Assembly: GCA_021604665.1 (NCBI GenBank)
Contig: BQJK01000001.1
Coordinates: 496,001 to 560,000 of the forward strand
Length of the DNA: 64,000 bases
Reading direction: 5' to 3'
Source of the DNA: Rhodomicrobium sp.
Lineage (GTDB): Bacteria > Pseudomonadota > Alphaproteobacteria > Rhizobiales > HXMU1428-3
The notes beneath the pieces are model-generated. The model searched no databases. It saw only the letters and a program-made list of their open reading frames with translations, and was not told the DNA's origin. Shown here piece after piece: positions 37,149 through 49,436 of this stretch (the first letter of the stretch is position 1; every line of letters begins with the position of its first letter). Position numbers and translations under genes: made by a program.

Positions 37149-39086
37149 ATGCTTTATCAGGCAATTATCTTGTCGCCGCTCCTCGGCGCTCTGATTGCGG
37201 GCCTCTTTGGCCGGACAATGGAGGCTAAAGTCAGCGAATATCTCACCTCAGGGTTGATGGTTCTTGCAGCCATACTCTCTTGGGTGGCGTTCATAAATGT
37301 CGGTTTTGGCGGTGAAACACAGAAAATTGAGCTTCTCCCCTGGATCACCTCAGGCAATCTCAATGTCTCCTGGAGCTTGCGGATAGACACGCTAACAGCT
37401 GTCATGCTGGTGGTGGTGAACACGGTTTCAACTCTCGTGCATATCTACTCTATCGGCTATATGCACCATGACCCTCACCGCCCGCGTTTCTTTGCCTATC
37501 TCTCCCTCTTTACATTCGCCATGCTGATGCTGATCACCTCAGACAATCTGCTGCAAATGTTCTTCGGTTGGGAGGGCGTTGGCCTTGCCTCTTATTTGCT
37601 CATTGGTTTCTGGTTTAAAAAGCCATCAGCTAATTCCGCCGCGATGAAAGCTTTCATCGTCAACCGGGTTGGTGACTTTGGCTTTGCGCTGGGCATCTTC
37701 GCCCTGTTCATGATGACTGGCAGCATCAACCTTGATGAAATCTTCGCTGCAGTGCCATCACTTGTTGGCCAGCAATTCACATTCCTCAGCTGGCAGGTTG
37801 ATGTGATGACGACCATTTGCCTGCTGCTCTTTATGGGCGCAATGGGTAAGTCAGCCCAGTTCCTGCTGCACACCTGGCTTCCAGATGCGATGGAAGGCCC
37901 AACACCCGTCTCCGCCCTCATTCACGCCGCCACAATGGTTACAGCCGGCGTCTTCATGGTGGCTCGGCTTTCACCACTATTTGAAATCACACCAGATGCC
38001 CTCACAGTTGTAACCGGCATCGGGGCAATCACGGCCTTTTTTGCAGCAACAGTAGGCCTTGTCCAAAACGACATTAAGCGGGTCATTGCTTATTCAACCT
38101 GTAGCCAGCTAGGCTATATGTTTGTGGCGCTGGGCGTTGGTGCTTATGGCGCGGCCATCTTCCATCTCTTTACGCACGCCTTCTTTAAAGCGTTGTTGTT
38201 CCTTGGCGCTGGCTCTGTCATTCACGCCATGTCAGACGAACAGGACATGCGGAATATGGGCGGCCTTTATAAAATGATACCGCAAACATACGCCATGATG
38301 CTCATCGGCACATTGGCATTAACCGGGTTCCCAGGGTTCGCGGGCTTCTTCTCGAAGGACGCCATCATCGAAAGCGCTTATGCAGCTCATAACCCATTAA
38401 GTCAGGAAGCCTTCTACCTTCTGGTCTTTGCAGCCTTCCTCACATCTTTCTATTCATGGCGCCTAATATTCATGACCTTCCATGGCCGCTCAAGAGCCAC
38501 TCCAGATGTGCTCTCGCATGTTCATGAAAGCCCTAAAGTCATGCTGATCCCTCTGTTTCTCCTCGCCCTGGGCGCGGTAGCAGCCGGTTTCGCGTTCAAG
38601 GAATATTTCTTTGGGCACCATTATGCTGAATTCTGGGGCAAAGCGCTGTTCACCAATGCCAGCAATCATATCGTTCATGAGTTTCACAATGTGCCGCTAT
38701 GGGTCAAACTCAGCCCGTTCATTGCGATGCTTCTGGGGCTAGGTCTAGCGTATCTCTATTATATGAGAATGCCCGGTTTGGCCAAAAGCACAGCCAAACT
38801 CTTCGAGCCGATTTATCTCTTCCTTTATAACAAGTGGTATTTCGATGAGCTCTATGACTATATCTTTGTGCGCCCGGCCAAATGGCTAGCTCGCCAGCTT
38901 TGGCAAGTCGGCGACCGCGCCATCATAGATGGCCTTGTCAATGGCATCGCGAACCGCTCCCTTGATGTAACTGGAAAACTAAAAGCTATGCAAACAGGCT
39001 ATGTCTATCACTATGCCTTCGTCATGATGATCGGCCTCACCGCCATCATCACCTATTTTGTTGTCACAGGGGGAGCCGGACAATGA
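37149..39086 (+). CDS. nuoL: NADH-quinone oxidoreductase subunit L
   Basis: [49 protein letters not shown]. Confidence 0.98.
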   Translation: MLYQAIILSPLLGALIAGLFGRTMEAKVSEYLTSGLMVLAAILSWVAFINVGFGGETQKIELLPWITSGNLNVSWSLRIDTLTAVMLVVVNTVSTLVHIYSIGYMHHDPHRPRFFAYLSLFTFAMLMLITSDNLLQMFFGWEGVGLASYLLIGFWFKKPSANSAAMKAFIVNRVGDFGFALGIFALFMMTGSINLDEIFAAVPSLVGQQFTFLSWQVDVMTTICLLLFMGAMGKSAQFLLHTWLPDAMEGPTPVSALIHAATMVTAGVFMVARLSPLFEITPDALTVVTGIGAITAFFAATVGLVQNDIKRVIAYSTCSQLGYMFVALGVGAYGAAIFHLFTHAFFKALLFLGAGSVIHAMSDEQDMRNMGGLYKMIPQTYAMMLIGTLALTGFPGFAGFFSKDAIIESAYAAHNPLSQEAFYLLVFAAFLTSFYSWRLIFMTFHGRSRATPDVLSHVHESPKVMLIPLFLLALGAVAAGFAFKEYFFGHHYAEFWGKALFTNASNHIVHEFHNVPLWVKLSPFIAMLLGLGLAYLYYMRMPGLAKSTAKLFEPIYLFLYNKWYFDELYDYIFVRPAKWLARQLWQVGDRAIIDGLVNGIANRSLDVTGKLKAMQTGYVYHYAFVMMIGLTAIITYFVVTGGAGQ

Positions 39087-40600
39087 TGACAGATTGGCCC
39101 ATTCTTTCCGCGGTCACATTCCTGCCGTTGATCGGTGCCGCCTTCATTTTCCTCATCCGAGGCAATGATGAAGCCGCCAGCCAGAACGCGCGCTATGTCG
39201 CCTTGTGGACCACAGCAATAACCTTCCTGATCTCAACCTTGATCTGGATAGATTTTGACGCCAGCACTGCAGATTTCCAGTTTGTTGAAAAACATTCCTG
39301 GCTAGGCGGAGCTTTCAATTACTATATGGGCGTCGATGGCATCTCTATGCTGTTCGTCATCCTCACCACCTTTCTTATGCCTATATGTATTCTGGCCAGC
39401 TGGGACTCTATCAAAACCCGCGTCCGCGAATATATGATCGCCTTCCTGATCCTGGAAACATTGGTTATTGGTGTTTTCTGCGCTTTGGACCTTGTGCTGT
39501 TCTATGTGTTCTTTGAAGGCGGCTTGATACCGATGTTTCTTATTATCGGCGTCTGGGGCGGCAAGCGGCGCGTTTATGCGAGTTTTAAATTCTTCCTCTA
39601 CACACTGCTAGGCTCTGTTCTGATGCTCATTGCCATCATGGCAATGTATTGGCAGGCCGAAACAACAGAGATACCAAAACTGCTGGCCTTTGATTTTCCG
39701 CCAGAAATGCAAACCTGGTTATGGATCGCCTTCTTCGCGTCTTTCGCCGTTAAAATGCCAATGTGGCCCGTCCATACCTGGCTACCAGACGCCCACGTAG
39801 AAGCACCAACAGCAGGCTCTGTGATCCTGGCCGGCATTTTGCTGAAACTCGGTGGTTATGGCTTCCTCCGCTTTTCAATCCCCATGTTCCCAGTCGCCAG
39901 TGCCGAATTTGCAAGCATCGTCTTCTGGCTCAGCGCGATCGCCATTGTTTATACATCCCTCGTGGCCCTCGCTCAGGAAGATATAAAGAAGCTAATCGCC
40001 TATTCATCGGTCGCTCATATGGGTTTTGTCACCATGGGCATTTTCACCGGCACAGAGCAGGGCATTGAAGGCGGTATCTTCCAGATGCTATCCCACGGTC
40101 TGGTTTCTGCCGCGCTCTTCCTTTGTGTTGGCGTTGTTTATGACCGCATGCACACAAGAGAGATCAGCGCCTATGGCGGGCTTGTGAACCGCATGCCGGT
40201 ATTTGCCGTCATCTTCATGGTCTTCACGATGGCCAATGTTGGCCTTCCCGGCACCAGCGGCTTTGTGGGTGAGTTTCTCACTCTGCTTGGCACCTTCAAG
40301 GCCAATACTTGGGTTGCATTCGTCGCCACTTCAGGTGTCATTCTCTCGGCCGCCTATGCCCTCTGGCTGTACCGCCGGGTGGTGTTCGGGGAGCTTGAGA
40401 AACCAAACCTAAAATCAATTCTAGATACAAACCGCCGCGAGCTCTCCTATCTCGTGCCACTGGTTTTGCTCACAATTCTATTCGGTGTTTACCCAAAACC
40501 GATCCTGGATGTGATGCATGTGTCAGTTGATAAACTGATCAGCGATTATAACCAGGCACTGATGATGGTCGATCAGGTGAAATACGCCCTTAAGCCTTAA
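39083..40600 (+). CDS. nuoM: NADH-quinone oxidoreductase subunit M
   Basis: [49 protein letters not shown]. Confidence 0.98.
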   Translation: MMTDWPILSAVTFLPLIGAAFIFLIRGNDEAASQNARYVALWTTAITFLISTLIWIDFDASTADFQFVEKHSWLGGAFNYYMGVDGISMLFVILTTFLMPICILASWDSIKTRVREYMIAFLILETLVIGVFCALDLVLFYVFFEGGLIPMFLIIGVWGGKRRVYASFKFFLYTLLGSVLMLIAIMAMYWQAETTEIPKLLAFDFPPEMQTWLWIAFFASFAVKMPMWPVHTWLPDAHVEAPTAGSVILAGILLKLGGYGFLRFSIPMFPVASAEFASIVFWLSAIAIVYTSLVALAQEDIKKLIAYSSVAHMGFVTMGIFTGTEQGIEGGIFQMLSHGLVSAALFLCVGVVYDRMHTREISAYGGLVNRMPVFAVIFMVFTMANVGLPGTSGFVGEFLTLLGTFKANTWVAFVATSGVILSAAYALWLYRRVVFGELEKPNLKSILDTNRRELSYLVPLVLLTILFGVYPKPILDVMHVSVDKLISDYNQALMMVDQVKYALKP

Positions 40601-40636
40601 GGCTGCTGAGTGGGAAATAAAAAGGAATAAAGTCCG

Positions 40637-42082
40637 ATGAACGTTTTGGCTGAATATATGCCGCTCTTGCCTGAGGTAATTCTATTTCTTGGCACGCTGT
40701 TATTGTTGATGACAGGCGTCTTTAACGAGCAGCAGGGGGCAAAGGTGGTTTGGGGTCTTGCCATGCCAGTGCTGGGCGCAGCGATTTTCTTCCTCATCAA
40801 GGATTGGGGTGTGAACGCAGTGCTGTTTAACGGCAGCTTCGTCGTTGATGACTTTGCGCGGCTTCTCAAAGTAATGGTTCTGCTCGGCGGCATCGTCACC
40901 CTTTATATGTCCGTCACTTACCTCTCGGAATCCGGGCTCTTTAAACCAGAATATACTGTGCTGCTGCTATTTTCCCTGCTCGGCATGATGATGATGCTCT
41001 CAGCCAATGACCTCATCGCCATGTATCTGGGCCTTGAAGTGCAAAGTTTAGCGCTCTATGTGGTCGCCTCATTCCGGCGAGATAGCGTCCGCTCCAGTGA
41101 AGCGGGAATGAAATATTTTGTCCTTGGTGCTCTTTCCTCAGGCATGCTGCTTTATGGCTGCTCAATGGTTTATGGCTTCACCGGTTCAATCAATTTCGAA
41201 GACATCGCCAAAGCCACCATCACTGAAGGCGCACCATCAGTTGGTATGGTCATTGGTCTGGTGTTCATTCTTGCTGGCTTGGCCTTTAAAATCTCAGCTG
41301 TGCCCTTCCACATGTGGACACCAGATGTGTATGAAGGCGCGCCAACACCTGTCACGGCCTTTTTCGCAGCCTGCCCAAAAATCGCGGCAATGGGTCTGCT
41401 CATTCGGGTCATCCACAGCGCCTTCCCTGAAATGCAGCCGCAATGGAACCAGATCATAATTTTCATCTCCATTGCCAGTATGTTGCTTGGCGCCTTTGGG
41501 GCGATTGGTCAAACCAACATCAAGCGACTCATGGCCTATTCATCTATCGGCCATATGGGCTTTGCACTTGTCGGCGTTGCCGCTGGCAATCGTGAAGGCA
41601 TTGAAGGTGTGTTGGTTTACCTGATGATCTATCTCATCATGACTGTTGGGGCCTTTGCGTGCATTCTTGCTATGCGCCGCAATGAAGAAATGGTCGAGAA
41701 TATTGAAGATCTGCGCGGCTTATCTCAAACCAATCTGCCAGCGGCATTTATGTTTGCCATGCTGATGTTCTCTCTTGCTGGCATCCCGCCGCTTGCCGGG
41801 TTCTTTGCAAAATTCTATGTGTTCATGGCCGCCGTTAAAGCAGATATGTTTGTTCTTGCTGTGGTTGGCGTTCTAGCCAGTGTCGTTGGTGCCTTTTATT
41901 ACCTTCGTATCATCAAGATCATGTTCTTCGATGAGCCGAAGGAAGGCATCAATGAAATGCCGAGCCAACTTAAAATTGTCCTCGGCCTTTCAGGCATGTT
42001 TGTGTTGCTCTATGTGGTCTATCCAAACCCAATCATTGATAGCGCCAAACTGGCAGCCAAAGCCTTACTGCCAACAGTCTAG
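40637..42082 (+). CDS. nuoN: NADH-quinone oxidoreductase subunit N
   Basis: YLGLEVQSLALYVVASFRRDS; VPFHMWTPDVYEGAPTPVTAFFA. Confidence 0.98.
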   Translation: MNVLAEYMPLLPEVILFLGTLLLLMTGVFNEQQGAKVVWGLAMPVLGAAIFFLIKDWGVNAVLFNGSFVVDDFARLLKVMVLLGGIVTLYMSVTYLSESGLFKPEYTVLLLFSLLGMMMMLSANDLIAMYLGLEVQSLALYVVASFRRDSVRSSEAGMKYFVLGALSSGMLLYGCSMVYGFTGSINFEDIAKATITEGAPSVGMVIGLVFILAGLAFKISAVPFHMWTPDVYEGAPTPVTAFFAACPKIAAMGLLIRVIHSAFPEMQPQWNQIIIFISIASMLLGAFGAIGQTNIKRLMAYSSIGHMGFALVGVAAGNREGIEGVLVYLMIYLIMTVGAFACILAMRRNEEMVENIEDLRGLSQTNLPAAFMFAMLMFSLAGIPPLAGFFAKFYVFMAAVKADMFVLAVVGVLASVVGAFYYLRIIKIMFFDEPKEGINEMPSQLKIVLGLSGMFVLLYVVYPNPIIDSAKLAAKALLPTV

Positions 42083-42279
42083 TCTAGCTACAATCTAGCC
42101 TGCCAACTGTCTCTTGAGCTGGTGCCCTTTCTATCTATGTGGGCAATCAGCTATAGAGGTAAGGGCAGGGCAGGTGAGATTTTAAGGGCGCCTAAAACAA
42201 AAGGCCACTCAAGAAGATGTGTAATAGGCCAGCCCGCTATTAAAGTTGCCATATCATAAAGATCAGGATAGAAGGCAAT

Positions 42280-43044
42280 ATGCTTGATCTTCATGGCCCT
42301 AATGACCAGCCCACCGGTGACATTATAGAAATTCTTAAATTTAAGTCTCTTGCTTCCACCAACCAGCAAGCTAATGACTTATTGAAAAACGGCCACAAAC
42401 CCCCATTTTGGGTAATAGCAGATGAGCAAACAGCCGGGCGTGGCCGCCATGGCCGCCAATGGCAATCCGCAAATGGTAATTTATACACCACCACCGGCCG
42501 TCATTTCAGCCTTGAAGCCAGCGCCTTATCCAGCCTCTCTCTGGTCACCGGCGTGGCGCTTTATGATGCCATAACAAACACTGCAACCCGCCCCCTTAAC
42601 CTCACTCTGAAATGGCCAAATGACCTCCTCTCTGGTGAGGCGAAGCTGGGCGGTATATTAATAGAATCGCAAAAATCACAACAGGCAACCGGCTATGATC
42701 TCGCCATAGGTATCGGCCTTAACATCAGCGCCCATCCCTCTTTAACTGAGCGAAAGACAAGCTCCCTAAGCGCCTTGGGGCATAACGGTACAAGAGATCA
42801 GATTTTTAATGAACTAACCAAAAGCTTCGATAACTGGTTGAACATTTGGAACAAAGGCGAAGGGCTGGCAGCTATAATAGACGCTTGGTTAAAGCGCGCC
42901 GCGCCGCTCAATACTGCCATTTCTGTTCGGCTTGGCGACAAAAGATTAGAAGGCCGTTTCGCCGGGCTGGATAAAAGCGGCGCTCTACTCTTAAAACTGG
43001 AAGATGACAGCCTGAAAATCATAACTGGCGGCGAAGTGTTATAG
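42280..43044 (+). CDS. birA: Biotin-acetyl-CoA-carboxylase ligase
   Basis: DEQTAGRGRHGRQWQSANGNLY; LKWPNDLLSGEAKLGGILIES. Confidence 0.94.
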   Translation: MLDLHGPNDQPTGDIIEILKFKSLASTNQQANDLLKNGHKPPFWVIADEQTAGRGRHGRQWQSANGNLYTTTGRHFSLEASALSSLSLVTGVALYDAITNTATRPLNLTLKWPNDLLSGEAKLGGILIESQKSQQATGYDLAIGIGLNISAHPSLTERKTSSLSALGHNGTRDQIFNELTKSFDNWLNIWNKGEGLAAIIDAWLKRAAPLNTAISVRLGDKRLEGRFAGLDKSGALLLKLEDDSLKIITGGEVL

Positions 43045-43122
43045 CCCTAAAATAGCCCAAACACCGGCCTTCAAAACCAAGACAAAATTAAAAAAAAGTA
43101 TAAAGAAAGACTGAGCTGCTCA

Positions 43123-44805
43123 ATGACAAGCACTGATAAAAAGATCCCAAAAGCTGAACTCGTGATGGCGCCCCTTGGCGGCGTCGGAGAAATCGGCATG
43201 AACTGTATGATGTATGGTTATGGCCTACCGGGTGATTATAGCTGGATCATGGTAGATCTCGGCCTCACTTTCGCCGGCCCAAGAGAGCCAGGCGTTGAGG
43301 TCATTGTGCCAGATATCAGTTTTGCTGAAAATGAAGGTAAAAACCTCAAAGCCATCATCCTAACCCACGCCCATGAGGACCATTATGGTGCCATGCCAGA
43401 TTTGTGGGAAAGCCTTGAAGTGCCTGTTTACACAACCCCCTTCACAGCCGCCATGCTGCGCGCCAAACTGTCCCGCGAAGGGCTAGAAGATATTGTCCCA
43501 ATCCGTGAAGTTGGCACCGGCAAAAAATATGACATTGGGCCATTTGAAATTGAGTTCATCAATATGGCCCACTCAATCCCGGAGCCAATGGCCCTCCACA
43601 TCAAAACAGATGTTGGCAGTCTCTTTCACACAGGTGACTGGAAACTGGACCCAGACCCAATCGCCGGCCCACCAACAGATGAAGCGCGCATCAGAGCCTT
43701 GGGCCAGGAAGGCATAGATGTACTGGTCTGCGATTCCACCAACGCCACCAGAGATGGCAGCTCCATCTCAGAGGTTGATGTTGCAAAAACCCTAAAAGAA
43801 ATCGTCGCCAGTTCAGACCGCCGCGTCTTTGTCACCACCTTTGCCTCGAATGTCGCGCGCATTAAATCCATCGCCGAAGCTGCCTATGAAGCTGGCCGCT
43901 ATGTTGTGCTGGCTGGCCGTGCCCTGGAGCGGGTTGTGAATATCGCCAAAGAAACAGGCTATATCCCTGAAGATTATTCATTCCTCTCTGATCAGGATTA
44001 CCAGCATCTACCAGCCAAAGAATGTCTGGTGCTGGCAACCGGCAGCCAGGGTGAAGGCCGCGCCGCTATGGCCCGTATCGCAGAAGGCAGTCACCCGAAA
44101 ATTAAACCAACCCGTGACGACACCATCATTTTTTCCTCCCGCACCATTCCGGGCAACGAAAAATCGGTTGGTTATATTGTCAATCTTCTGGCCGCCCAGG
44201 GGTTAAACATCATCACTGAAGCCGAAGCCCCGGTTCATGTTACCGGCCATCCACGCAGAGGCGAGCTGGGTGAACTATATAGCTGGGTTAAACCAGATAT
44301 CCTCATCCCGGTACACGGCGAAGAACGCCACCTTCGCTGCCAGCAGGAATTTGCAAAATCTCAGCAAATCTCCAAAACCCTCATTGTGCGCAATGGAAGC
44401 ATGGCAACACTGCTACCAAACGGTCCCAAAATCATAGATGAAATTCCAAGCGGCCGCCTCTATAGAGACGGTGATTTCATCCTTGAAGATGACAGCCCCA
44501 TCAGAGCAAGGCGGCAAATTTCAAATCTTGGCACTGTCACCGTGTCTTTGGTCGTTGATAACAAAGGCACCATGATAGGAGACCCAATCTGGACAGAGCT
44601 AGGCTTGCCAAATGACCCTGAAAGCCATGAGCTCGAAGATGTGATAGAGAGCGCAGTCCATAGCGTCTTTAAAAGCACGCCGCCAAAGCACCGCCGTGAG
44701 ATGGGCAAATTACAAGAAGCGCTCCGCCGCAGTGTTCGCGCCGCCATAAGGGACTATTGGGGCAAAAAGCCAATAGTCACAATCCACATTCACCAACAAA
44801 AATAA
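43123..44805 (+). CDS. rnj: Ribonuclease J
   Basis: APLGGVGEIGMNCM; LTHAHEDHYGAMP; HVTGHPRRGELGELYSWVKPDILIPVHGEERHL. Confidence 0.95.
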   Translation: MTSTDKKIPKAELVMAPLGGVGEIGMNCMMYGYGLPGDYSWIMVDLGLTFAGPREPGVEVIVPDISFAENEGKNLKAIILTHAHEDHYGAMPDLWESLEVPVYTTPFTAAMLRAKLSREGLEDIVPIREVGTGKKYDIGPFEIEFINMAHSIPEPMALHIKTDVGSLFHTGDWKLDPDPIAGPPTDEARIRALGQEGIDVLVCDSTNATRDGSSISEVDVAKTLKEIVASSDRRVFVTTFASNVARIKSIAEAAYEAGRYVVLAGRALERVVNIAKETGYIPEDYSFLSDQDYQHLPAKECLVLATGSQGEGRAAMARIAEGSHPKIKPTRDDTIIFSSRTIPGNEKSVGYIVNLLAAQGLNIITEAEAPVHVTGHPRRGELGELYSWVKPDILIPVHGEERHLRCQQEFAKSQQISKTLIVRNGSMATLLPNGPKIIDEIPSGRLYRDGDFILEDDSPIRARRQISNLGTVTVSLVVDNKGTMIGDPIWTELGLPNDPESHELEDVIESAVHSVFKSTPPKHRREMGKLQEALRRSVRAAIRDYWGKKPIVTIHIHQQK

Positions 44806-44992
44806 AATCAGGCACCGAGGGTCATTGCGGTTCAGAAAGACGCTGGACAGCAAGCCCCTGCCTGACGTAAAGAATAGAAAATTCAATCAGCCGCCAGCGC
44901 GATCATTTATCGCCAGGGCACTAACGATTAAGTGCCATTAAGCCAAGGCATTAATCGCTGAATTGATGATAGATTTAATAGGAGAGCAACTC

Positions 44993-45397
44993 ATGATCGG
45001 ACGTCTCAACCATGTAGCGATCGCGGTGCCAGATATTGATGCCGCCGCCACAACTTATAAAAATAGCCTTGGCGCAGTTATCTCCGACAAGGTGGAGCAG
45101 CCAGATCATGGCGTCAGCACTATTTTCATTGAGCTGCCAAACACCAAAATTGAGCTTCTCGAGCCCTTGGGTGAAGATAGCCCGATTAACAAATTCCTGG
45201 AGCGCAACCCAAATGGCGGCATCCACCATATTTGCTATGAAGTTGAAAATATCATCGCCGCGAGAGACCAGCTAAGCGCAGAAGGCGCAAGAGTGCTCGG
45301 CTCAGGTGACCCTAAAATTGGGGCCCATGGCAAACCAGTGCTGTTCTTGCACCCCAAAGATTTCTGCGGCACTCTGGTAGAGCTGGAAGAAGCGTAA
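44993..45397 (+). CDS. mce: Methylmalonyl-CoA epimerase
   Basis: MIGRLNHVAIAVPDIDAAATTYKNSLGA...HHICYEVENI...KPVLFLHPKDFCGTLVELEE; ATG 44993 after GGAGAG. Confidence 0.93.
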   Translation: MIGRLNHVAIAVPDIDAAATTYKNSLGAVISDKVEQPDHGVSTIFIELPNTKIELLEPLGEDSPINKFLERNPNGGIHHICYEVENIIAARDQLSAEGARVLGSGDPKIGAHGKPVLFLHPKDFCGTLVELEEA

Positions 45398-45454
45398 GAT
45401 CGAGCTAATCAGCCCACCTAATCGGGCAGCCCCCCTCATCATCTGGAGAGCAAC

Positions 45455-45718
45455 ATGAGTATCAGCCTAGCACTTGCCACATATTTTATCTGTTGGTGGC
45501 TCGCCCTTTTCATGGTGCTCCCCTTTGGTGTGCGCACTCAGGAAGAAGAGGGCAGCATCATCCCCGGTTCAGTAGAAAGCGCCCCATCAAACCCGCATAT
45601 ATGGACCAAACTTGGCATCACAACCCTCGTTGGTTTCGTGCTTTTTGGCCTGGTTTATCTGGTTGTGGCGACAGATTTCATCAACATAGATAAAATCCCC
45701 TTTCTGCCTAATATTTAA
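45455..45718 (+). CDS. DUF1467 family membrane protein
   Basis: FICWWLALFMVLPFGVRTQEEEGSIIPGSVESAPSNPHIWTK. Confidence 0.9.
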   Translation: MSISLALATYFICWWLALFMVLPFGVRTQEEEGSIIPGSVESAPSNPHIWTKLGITTLVGFVLFGLVYLVVATDFINIDKIPFLPNI

Positions 45719-45876
45719 GAGGCCATGCGGGCAAGCCTGAAAGGCGAGCCAAACCGGCTAATTTCTGTGCAGGGCACGCCTTCTCCCATTGGCCAAGGCA
45801 ATGAAAGCCATTGCATCACACTGGCTATGCTTATAAAGCTAGTCATTCACAAGTCACCTGATCCGGAGCGGCCTCC

Positions 45877-47211
45877 ATGCGTCTTAGCCAATATCTTATG
45901 CCCACACGCCGTGATGTGCCTGCTGGGGCAGAAATTCGTTCACATCAGCTGATGCTGCGCACAGGGATGATCCGCCAAAGCGCGGCTGGCATTTATTCAT
46001 GGTTGCCGCTCGGCTTAAAAGTGCTGCGCAAAATTGAAGCCATCATCCGCGAAGAACAGGACAGGGCCGGCGCATTGGAATTGCTAATGCCGACCATCCA
46101 GTCCGCTGACATCTGGCGCGAAAGTGGCCGCTATGATGATTATGGCAAAGAGATGCTCCGCATTAAAGATCGCCATGATCGCGAGCTCCTCTATGGGCCA
46201 ACCAATGAAGAGCAGATCACTCAAATCTTCCGCGATAGCGTCAAATCTTACAAAGATTGCCCGCGCATTCTCTATCATATCCAATGGAAATTCAGAGATG
46301 AAATCCGCCCGCGTTTTGGCGTAATGCGCGGCCGCGAATTTCTAATGAAAGATGCCTATTCTTTCGATCTGGATGAAGAGCGCGCCCGCAAATCCTATCA
46401 GAGAATGTTTATCTCTTATCTGCGCACTTTCGAGCGGCTTGGCCTCAGAGCCATCCCCATGAAAGCAGATACCGGCCCGATTGGCGGTGATCTGAGCCAT
46501 GAATTTATCATTCTTGCTGATACTGGCGAGAGCGCCGTTTTCTGCCATAAGGCCCTAACGGAAATCCCCGCCCCATCTGAAGACATAAATTTTGATGATG
46601 ATTTAACACCGTTCATTAATGAATGGACAAGTCACTATGCTGCCACAGAAGAAATGCATGATGAGGCCCGATTCAATTCTGAAGTCGCTGCCGAAGACCA
46701 GATCAGCGCCCGCGGCATTGAGGTCGGTCATATCTTCTATTTCGGGGAGAAATACAGCAAAGCTATGAAATGCACTGTCCAGGGGCCAGATGGTCAGATG
46801 ACAACCCTGCACAGCGGATCATATGGCATTGGCGTCTCCAGGCTTGTGGGCGCCATCATTGAGGCAAGCCATGATGAAAACGGTATTGTCTGGCCAAAAT
46901 CTGTGGCACCCTTCGATGTTGGTATCATTAACCTGAAACCAGGGGATGAAGCCGCAGATGAAGTCAGCAACAGACTATATAAAGAGTTAAACGCCCAGGG
47001 CTTGGATTGCCTGATGGATGATACAAATGAACGCGCTGGCGGGAAATTCGCAACCATGGATCTGATCGGCCTGCCCATCCAGCTTATTGTTGGGCCCAAA
47101 GGTGTCAAAAGCGGTGTTGTAGAGATTAAAGATCGCAAAACCGGCGAGCGAGAAGAGCAAACAATCGAAACCGCCGTTGCTAAAATTATTGCAAGCCACA
47201 AGCTGACTTAA
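45877..47211 (+). CDS. proS: Prolyl-tRNA synthetase, short alphaproteobacterial type
   Basis: [46 protein letters not shown]; no editing insertion between motifs 2 and 3. Confidence 0.96.
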   Translation: MRLSQYLMPTRRDVPAGAEIRSHQLMLRTGMIRQSAAGIYSWLPLGLKVLRKIEAIIREEQDRAGALELLMPTIQSADIWRESGRYDDYGKEMLRIKDRHDRELLYGPTNEEQITQIFRDSVKSYKDCPRILYHIQWKFRDEIRPRFGVMRGREFLMKDAYSFDLDEERARKSYQRMFISYLRTFERLGLRAIPMKADTGPIGGDLSHEFIILADTGESAVFCHKALTEIPAPSEDINFDDDLTPFINEWTSHYAATEEMHDEARFNSEVAAEDQISARGIEVGHIFYFGEKYSKAMKCTVQGPDGQMTTLHSGSYGIGVSRLVGAIIEASHDENGIVWPKSVAPFDVGIINLKPGDEAADEVSNRLYKELNAQGLDCLMDDTNERAGGKFATMDLIGLPIQLIVGPKGVKSGVVEIKDRKTGEREEQTIETAVAKIIASHKLT

Positions 47212-47353
47212 AATATGGCTTTCAGGCAAAGTCGCTTAAATATAAACGGGCGTAAAGCAAACAAGAACATAGCAGCGATGGCGCTGCGCCATGAGCAAAA
47301 GGGCGGCCAGAATAGACCGCTAATGCTCATAAAGTGAGGGAAACCAAAACCGG

Positions 47354-48646
47354 ATGACTGACGCCGCAATGGAGCAACCCCCACAAAGTGGGAACAAAAC
47401 CCTGCCATTCCTCGGCTTCGAGCGGATGATATCTTTTCGCTACCTTCGCCCACCCAAAGGCGAGGGCTTCATCTCTGTAATCGCCATATTAACTCTGCTC
47501 GGTATTGCCCTTGGTGTCACCGCGCTCATTGTGGTGCTAAGCGTCATGAACGGTTTTAGAGATACGCTCTATAAAAACATCCTTGATATGAACGGCCATG
47601 TCATCGTGCAGCAGTTCGGCAAGCCCTTCAAAAATTACGATGAAGTCGCGGATAAAATTAAACTTGTTCCTACCGTCAAAGAGGTCATCCCGGTGATAGA
47701 CGGGCAGGTCATGGTTACCTCCAAATATCAAGAATATTTCGCCAATGTGCGCGGCATTCGCAGTGAGGATATCAACGCCCTTGCCAGCGTTTCCGGCAAA
47801 ATTGTCTATGGTAATTTAGATAATTTCAGCGATAAAAACGGCATCGTCCTTGGCATCAGGCTGGCCAACATTCTTGGTGTCCGCGTCGGTGATAAAATCA
47901 ACATTGTCACTCTACGCGGGGCAAAAACCCCCTTTGGCACCACACCGCGCGTCAAGGCCTATACAATCTCTGCTATTTTCGAGATCGGCATTTATGAGTA
48001 TGACCTCAAGGTCCTCTTTATGCCCCTGATCCAGGCGCAAAAATTCTTTTCGCAAAAAGGCGAAGTTACAGCCCTCGAGGTCATGGTCACCAAACCAAAA
48101 GAAATAGAGAAAATAGAACCTGCCATTGCCGCAGCAGCTGGGGAAAATGCCAACCTCACCAGCTGGAAACAACGAAACGCCAAGCTCTTCGATGTGCTCC
48201 AGGTTGAGCGCAACATGATGTTTATCATCGTCAGCCTTGTGGTCTTCGTTGCAGCCCTTAACATCATCTCAAGCATGGTGATGCTGGTGAAGGTCAAAAC
48301 CAAAGACATCGCAGTTCTGCGCACAATGGGGGCCAGCAGAGGCTCGGTTATGCGCATCTTTATCACAACAGGCTCATTCATAGGTGTGTGTGGCACCCTG
48401 CTCGGGCTCATACTTGGCCTCACCATCTGTTTCAACATCGAGAGCATCCAGCAATTTATCGGTTGGGTCACGGGGGTACGTATTGACCCTGAAATACAAA
48501 TCCTGTCAAAACTGCCAGCAAAGGTGGATGCGATAGAGACGATCGTCATTGTGACTGTGGCGCTCATCCTCTCCTTCCTTGCAACCATATACCCGGCGTG
48601 GCGCGCCGCCAGCCTCGACCCTGTGGAGGCACTCCGCTATGAATGA
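47354..48646 (+). CDS. lolC: Lipoprotein-releasing system permease (LolC/E family)
   Basis: FRYLRPPKGEGFISVIAILTLLGIALGVTALIVVLSVMNGF; paired with LolD. Confidence 0.92.
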   Translation: MTDAAMEQPPQSGNKTLPFLGFERMISFRYLRPPKGEGFISVIAILTLLGIALGVTALIVVLSVMNGFRDTLYKNILDMNGHVIVQQFGKPFKNYDEVADKIKLVPTVKEVIPVIDGQVMVTSKYQEYFANVRGIRSEDINALASVSGKIVYGNLDNFSDKNGIVLGIRLANILGVRVGDKINIVTLRGAKTPFGTTPRVKAYTISAIFEIGIYEYDLKVLFMPLIQAQKFFSQKGEVTALEVMVTKPKEIEKIEPAIAAAAGENANLTSWKQRNAKLFDVLQVERNMMFIIVSLVVFVAALNIISSMVMLVKVKTKDIAVLRTMGASRGSVMRIFITTGSFIGVCGTLLGLILGLTICFNIESIQQFIGWVTGVRIDPEIQILSKLPAKVDAIETIVIVTVALILSFLATIYPAWRAASLDPVEALRYE

Positions 48647-49406
48647 GATCTACCAACCAGGTCATCACCCTTATCAAGACGCGCCGCTGTCGCAGCAGCC
48701 ACAGCGCCGGCCTATTCTCGCCATAAGGGAAGTGAACCGCATTTATCACCAGGGTGAACGAGAAATTCACGTGTTAAACAATGTCTCAGCGGATATTTTT
48801 AAAGGAGAAGCTGTCGCACTCGTCGGCCCATCAGGGTCAGGTAAATCAACCTTGCTGCACATTCTCGGCCTGCTCGACAAGCCAGATGACGGCAAGGTTT
48901 ACCTAAAGGGTCATGAATGCTCGGATTTTGATGATAAACAGCGCACAGCCATGCGCCGCAGTGAAATCGGCTTTGTTTACCAGTTTCACCAGCTATTGCC
49001 AGAGTTCAGCGCCCTTGAAAACGTTATCATTCCGCAACTGATCAATGGCAGCAGCAACAAAGAGGCCACAAGCCGCGCAAAGGTGATTTTGGAATTTCTC
49101 GGCCTCTCCCATAGAATTACCCACCGGCCAAATTCTATGTCAGGCGGTGAACAACAACGGGTGGCGATTGCCCGCGCCATCGCTAATGAGCCAAGCTTGT
49201 TATTGGCAGATGAACCAACCGGCAATCTCGACCCAAGCACAGCTGAGCGCGTCTTCCAGCAATTAATGGGGTTAATACGTCAGACCGGTCTTGCCGCTAT
49301 TATTGCCACCCACAATATGGAGCTGGCCAATAGAATGGACCGCGTCATACAGCTGCAAGAGGGCAAGCTCTACACTTTCACCCCCCAGCAGCCGCAACAA
49401 GACTAA
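48639..49406 (+). CDS. lolD: Lipoprotein-releasing system ATP-binding protein
   Basis: Walker [17 protein letters not shown]-type signature [14 protein letters not shown], Walker [15 protein letters not shown] 48639 overlaps lolC. Confidence 0.94.
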   Translation: MNEIYQPGHHPYQDAPLSQQPQRRPILAIREVNRIYHQGEREIHVLNNVSADIFKGEAVALVGPSGSGKSTLLHILGLLDKPDDGKVYLKGHECSDFDDKQRTAMRRSEIGFVYQFHQLLPEFSALENVIIPQLINGSSNKEATSRAKVILEFLGLSHRITHRPNSMSGGEQQRVAIARAIANEPSLLLADEPTGNLDPSTAERVFQQLMGLIRQTGLAAIIATHNMELANRMDRVIQLQEGKLYTFTPQQPQQD

Positions 49407-49436
49407 ACAAACAGAATTTAGAAGAACAGGGCAGCC

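Noticed and set aside
45877-47211. Short ProRS lacking the editing insertion as a novelty
   Set aside because: This is the known alphaproteobacterial short-type ProRS architecture
47992-48588. 198-aa reverse ORF in lolC
   Set aside because: Antisense shadow of a well supported CDS
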